NCBI GenBank assembly: GCA_028274465.1 | Contig: CM051457.1 | Location: 53,728,425-53,792,424 of the forward strand | Length of the DNA stretch: 64,000 bases | Direction: 5' to 3' | Origin: Plantago ovata | Taxonomy: Eukaryota > Streptophyta > Magnoliopsida > Lamiales > Plantaginaceae | Part shown: one piece after another, positions 59,879 to 64,000 of the stretch | Layout of the letters: the number at the start of each line of letters is the position of its first letter | Numbering within the stretch: the first letter of the stretch is position 1 | Made by a program: the position numbers and the translations under genes | The notes under the pieces: generated by a model | Databases searched by the model: none | The model's input: only the letters and a program-made list of their open reading frames with translations | Told to the model about the DNA's origin: nothing

Positions 59879-59972
59879 GGGCACAGACGCCTGCGGTGCC
59901 GCAGGCGCTGTTTAGGCGCGGGCGCCTGCGGTGCCGCAGGCGCCCGCCGCCTGCGTCGCGCAGGCGGCCCCG
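59879..59972. repeat. GC-rich block of the Copia B leader, second half
   Basis: CGCCTGCGGTGCCGCAGGCG-type palindromes; the continuation of 51335-51463 on the far side of TRG2. Confidence 0.75.
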
Positions 59973-60128
59973 GTTGGAAATATATATATAATTTTTTTTT
60001 TTGAAAAATATAAATTCTAAATTTATATAAAAACAAAACTTTTGAAAATCGAATTAATCATAGAATCAATTGCATCCACATATCTACAAAATCATACAAT
60101 ATATATACGTATATACCTAATTAATTAA

Positions 60129-60144
60129 CCTCGCTCTGATACCA
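60129..60144 (-). other. Primer-binding site of Copia B
   Basis: On the minus strand TGGTATCAGAGCGAGG, one base different from Copia A, directly next to the LTR. Confidence 0.85.
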
Positions 60145-60145
60145 C

Positions 60146-62225
60146 TGTAAGAAAATACGGTCAGAGTTACCCCTAGGGTACGCAGCGGAATTTCAAAAAA
60201 TTTCTTAACATACAGGCTAATTGATTATGTATATGTCGTATATATATAAACACGTCAATTAGAAGACTAACCTTACTTCCAAAGCAACTTCCAAGTCTTC
60301 GTAATAATCCTGTGTATCTTCTCCTTCGTCGAAGTCGAAGATATCTGCAATACTCTGATTATCTGCAAGACAATAAGAGTTAGTTTCCAGCTCCTAAAAC
60401 CTCAACCTTGGTATCCACGGATGAACAGCCTATCGGAAGAATGCTAGGATATTCTTTGTGTGACCAATAAGACGGGGCGGCAATTCCTCCGGTGAGGTGG
60501 CGCGCGCATGGCTATATAGAGGAGGGGAGAGTTTTTATTTTCTCTAAGAAAATTGGGTATTCAACTGTGTGAATGTCTATTGAACTGTGTGTCAAAACTC
60601 CCTAATTGTCTACTATATATAGTAGTGAATAGAAGCCTAAAGCATAAGCAATTAGACTTTGTAAAGGAATAAGAATCTAATTCTTATCGCACTAGGAAAC
60701 CAATATCAAGTCTAGATTCATTCTCAATCAAATTAAAACTCAATCAGGAAAATCTAACTTATCCCTTGGACTTCTAATAGAGGAAGGAGTCGAACTCCTT
60801 CCCCTATACCATCTATGCGTGCGCGCGCCTGTCCTATGGGAGATAGGTGGGTCCCAATATTGGGACCCACTTATAGTTCTAAGGCAATTCAAACTCCAAG
60901 TAGATTTTTCCCAAGTGCATATGTTAATTCTAAATTAACATATCCTTTCAAATCAAACCTCTATTATATATCCAAAATATAATCTTAAATTGTATTTACA
61001 TAAAATACAATTAATTAGCCAATTCAATTAATAATTCCAAATTATTAATTGAGCCACCAAATATTATAATTAATTCCAAATCAATTATAATCCATCAATC
61101 ACAATTAATTCCAAATTAATTGCGATTCCATCTTCAAGGATATTCTGATAAGCTGAATCACCACATAGTGTGACCCATAGGGCCTCATCGTATTAAGCAA
61201 GTCCTAGACTAGGCAACATGGAATTCCTAGACGGTTCCATTTGCAATATTAATACATGAGGACGTTTGAGAGGTTTCTCAAACCCTTTCGTTGCGAAGTC
61301 TGTTGCGCTCAACGCGGCGATGGTAACGTCCCTTCATCTGACTTGCTCGAATGCATCTAGGATCGATGAAGTGTCTATCCCAATAATACATCCACGGGCG
61401 TCTCAGGGAGTTGCTTGGGTACTAAGATATACTTATGACCATCATAATATATCAATGCACTGGCCAGTGACTTTACCAACACAACTATGCAGACAATGAG
61501 CAGTACTCTCCTGTGCTACACTTGAGAGATGAATCCTTCACAGAATCACTTATCATCCCCATTTGTATGTAGCCATAATCCTGGATCGTGTCTTAGGTCA
61601 ACTGCTTATTCAGAGCTGACATCGACGGGTCCACCAAGGATATGGGGCAACAAATGTGATGATAAAGTCCTGTAAGTCCAAAGGACGACTGGCATCACTT
61701 CGACAACTTACCGGTTCCCATAGACACTTCGGTGTAGAGTATACATCGATGGGAGTGTCCGGTGGGTACTTCCATTGTTCGATAATCCTTCTTCGAACAA
61801 CTATGCGCAGTTATGGGAACGTTTCTCAATTGTCCAACAATCCGTTCCGTGGCCGTGGGATCGGCTCACACTTGCTCCAACAAGTATAACCTCCACGCAT
61901 ACTAGTCTCGTCTGGTTCATTCAGACCCCTACATCCGAGATGAACCTCGACTAGGGAGAGTTTGGAATAGATGATAACTCACATAGCTCCCACTATCTGT
62001 GTGACCAGTCATCTATCCGAGGGGACATGTTTAATATCAATACAGACAGTAATGGAGATATGACATGCTGCATGCCTGGTGTAATATAAATATGAAAGCG
62101 ATACTTAATAGTAAAAGCAAGAAACATATATTATATTTCGTTGACCTGTGTAATAGTACATATATGCCCTCTATAAGGGCTCCATGCCCTTAATAAGGAC
62201 TGTCTCTAGGACATATACACTATCA
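60146..62225 (-). repeat. 5' LTR of Copia B
   Basis: 2080 bp. On the minus strand it runs from TGATAGTGTATATGTCC (62225) to CTTACA (60146). Confidence 0.9.
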
Positions 62226-62879
62226 GAAAATTCAAACAAACAATTAACGATTTAATTAGTACGTTATTGATCGAATAATCAAATATTCAACAAGAAGCTC
62301 AGGAATCGAAAAAATATAAAACACACAACGATTGTTTTGGCCCTATCAGACTGGAAGGTCATCTTGCCATCCTTATCCAGCTCCCCGTGAGCCTCACAGA
62401 AGTGATCCCACATGGTCTGCTCCCTCCCCTCCGATATCTTCATCAAATATATATATAAATTAATAAAGTAATGATTGAATTGAAATAAGACTTAAGAAAG
62501 AAAAAGAAACTATAACAAAGTACGTGACTTAGCGCGTCCATGTGGCGCGCCAACTGGGATTTCGAACGTAGCCGATGGTTCACCGAGCCTGTCCCATCCG
62601 GTGGATTATGGGTCCGGTTCTCCCTGTTCTGGTCCGACAACTTCTGGGCCTGAAGGTTCTCCGTCCAATACTGCTTCCACAGGGGCCACTCCTCCTCCCC
62701 AATCCACCCCAGCTTCTTTCCCGATGCCTTGATCTTGGCGACCTTCTTCCGAAAGGCTTCGGAGCCTTCATGTTCGAAGGCATACCACAAATCCGACTTG
62801 AACTTGTTGGGGAGGAAGAAATTCTCCTACATTTCAGAAAGTATACAAAATTCAGACTAACATATATATGACACGGTGA

Positions 62880-63060
62880 CTAACATATCACCCAACAATT
62901 GCACATTGTCCTATTTTTAACTAACACACGGTTACTAACATATCACCCAAACAATTGCACATTGTCCTATTTCAACTAACACACGGTGACTAACATATCA
63001 CCCAAACAATTGCACATTGTCCTATTTCAACTAACACACAGTGACTAACATATCACCCAA
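62880..63060. repeat. 55-bp tandem repeat in a CACTA-2 intron
   Basis: Three full units and a partial fourth, beginning CTAACATATCACCCAA and containing CAATTGCACATTGTCC, within the intron between 62827 and 63104. Confidence 0.85.
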
Positions 63061-63249
63061 GTAAAGAAATATTAAACCATAAGAGAAGAAGAAAGATTAC
63101 TAACCTCCAGAGCATTCCAAATCTCCGCCTTCCGCTCCGGAGTGAAAGTATGCCACTGGGCTCCAAGTGGTGGGAGATCCACTTTCTTCGTGGATTCCTT
63201 GCTGATGAACTTTGCAGCCTCCCTCGGCATCATCCTGGTGCAATAACAT

Positions 63250-63350
63250 ACACAAATTAATCCAACTAAATAAAACATACAATACCAAACACACAAATTA
63301 ATCCAACTAAATAAAACATATGATACCAAACACACTAATTAATCCAAATA
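63250..63350. repeat. 41-bp tandem repeat in a CACTA-2 intron
   Basis: About two and a half units of ACACAAATTAATCCAACTAA followed by ATAAAACAT...ACCAA, in the intron between 63235 and 63360. Confidence 0.8.
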
Positions 63351-63646
63351 AATAACTTACACATGTCCAGGCATGGGCCAGACGACGAGCTTGCCATTCA
63401 CCCGCTCACCCACCCTGTACACCTCCCCCCTGTACCCATCATCCGGCAGGTTAGCAAACACGTCTGGGCCAGTAGACCCTGCACTGCTGCTCGAATGGGG
63501 GCCAGGGGAGACGGTCTCACTGACATGAGTCGCCGAGGTCCCCCCCGACTCCGGCTGACTACTAGGGGTGCGAATGGCGAGTCTGGCTCGGCGTAGCTAC
63601 GGCTGCTGGCCGCCAACAGCTTCCCCGGTTTCTTTGGCCTCGGCAT

Positions 63647-64000
63647 GATCTGCACGTTTAAGAACAACCGTAAGAAACAATAAATGGACTTGGAGTATAC
63701 ACTGATATGAAACGACACTGGACTTTATGCTGTAAACTTAAAGTCTAACTTAATACAAAATTTGATCTAATTAATCTAATTTAATCCATTATTTTAAAAT
63801 TTTAATCTAATTAATCTGATTTAAACCAAAATTTAATCTAATTAAATATAATTCATTTATCAATTGGAGCATTTTAAAGTCTTAATGACTCATAACATAA
63901 TACCAAAAAATAAAAATAAATGTCAAACCACATTCATCAGTCCGTTTGAAACATGAAATGGGAAACAAAATATACATATTCAATCAAGTAACTGTGTACA
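63647..64000. other. CACTA-2 sequence upstream of the transposase-type gene
   Basis: AT-rich with short TTTAATCTAATTAATCT(A/G)ATTTAA-like repeats (about 63765-63850). It is the likely leader or promoter side of the minus-strand gene. No further exon is seen. Confidence 0.4.

Larger units (their letters stand above)
43787..62225 (-). mobile_element. Copia B, Ty1/copia element, minus strand
   Basis: LTRs are 60146-62225 (5') and 43787-45872 (3') with TG...CA ends and target duplication GAAAA (43782-43786 and 62226-62230). It is the same family as Copia A in inverse orientation. The internal order on the minus strand is PBS, GC block (split by TRG2, 51464-59883 including its target duplication), minisatellite, gag-pol (about 50110-45930). 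It sits in the last intron of the CACTA-2 gene, two bases from the splice AG. A fossil with about four breaks in the polyprotein region; the LTRs are highly similar by eye. Confidence 0.9.
62231..63646 (-). pseudogene. CACTA-2 transposase-type gene, upstream exons
   Basis: Minus-strand exons with plausible GT...AG borders: 63646-63361 (MPRPKKPGKLLAASS, then PDVFANLPDDGYRGEVYRVG), 63234-63105 (MPREAAKFISKESTKKVDLP), 62826-62524 (FFLPNKFKSDLWYAFEHEGS, GWIGEEEWPLWKQYWTE, SKSQLARHMD) and from 62437 (ISEGREQTMWDHFCEAHGEL). This is the Ptta/En/Spm plant transposase class. The first exon needs a frame change between the MPRPK start and the PDVFANL part (near 63570), so the copy is probably decayed or has a different splice there. 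Separated from its last exon (43333-43779) by Copia B. Confidence 0.7.
42771..64000 (-). mobile_element. CACTA-2, left part, split by Copia B and running off the window
   Basis: Terminal repeat CACTACAAGAAAAACAGG at 42771. Subterminal GCGACGGAT repeats on both strands follow at about 42790-43115. The minus-strand transposase-type gene lies at 43333-43779 and 62231-63646. Its own sequence is 42771-43786 plus 62226-64000, with 43787-62225 being the inserted Copia B. The right terminus is beyond the window. Confidence 0.8.

Overview
The window is nuclear DNA of a flowering plant, most likely a eudicot. It carries one three-exon plant 1-aminocyclopropane-1-carboxylate (ACC) synthase gene, 10529-12160, in a sea of nested transposable elements: Ty3/gypsy and Ty1/copia LTR elements, CACTA, Mutator-type, Stowaway and Tourist DNA elements, and LINE tails. 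I see no bacterial-type operons, no rRNA or tRNA gene and no CRISPR array. An assembly gap of exactly 100 N lies at 36736-36835.

Layout. 1-395: right end of a CACTA transposon. 722-9408: a gypsy-type element (TRG1) with TSD CTCTT, carrying gag-protease and a second plant-specific ORF but no reverse transcriptase or integrase. 9773-10103: a Stowaway MITE. 10349-12160: TATA box and ACC synthase. 13050-13963: a Mutator-type MITE full of palindromes. 13997-15492: a solo LTR. 16121-16519: an unrecognised pseudogene. 17913-18583: a LINE tail. About 18600-35875: a Tat-like gypsy element, split by Copia A (20537-31766, TSD CTTCG), whose 3' LTR is split by a second Mutator MITE (30308-31340). 35876-36735: a second copy of the solo-LTR family, running into the gap. 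36836-39838: MITE and LINE remnants. 39839-42770 and 42771-64000: two related CACTA elements. The second is split by Copia B (43787-62225, minus strand, TSD GAAAA), which is itself split by TRG2 (51464-59878, TSD GGGCA), a second copy of the gypsy-type element at the left.

How it fits together. The only gene likely to serve the plant is the ACC synthase, the usual rate-limiting enzyme of ethylene synthesis. It keeps every catalytic motif I could check and has a type-2-like, somewhat degenerate C-terminal regulatory tail. The rest is a record of insertions whose order can be read from nesting and target-site duplications: Tat, then Copia A, then MITE; and CACTA-1, then CACTA-2, then Copia B, then TRG2.

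I found no clear new biological system. The most interesting candidates are the two TRG elements. Both carry what looks like a promoter-like motif cluster, a leader and an intron in front of the second ORF, and both have a pair of conserved hairpins downstream of it. The palindrome arrays inside the Mutator MITEs are a further candidate. All identifications come from reading the sequence; no database search was run.
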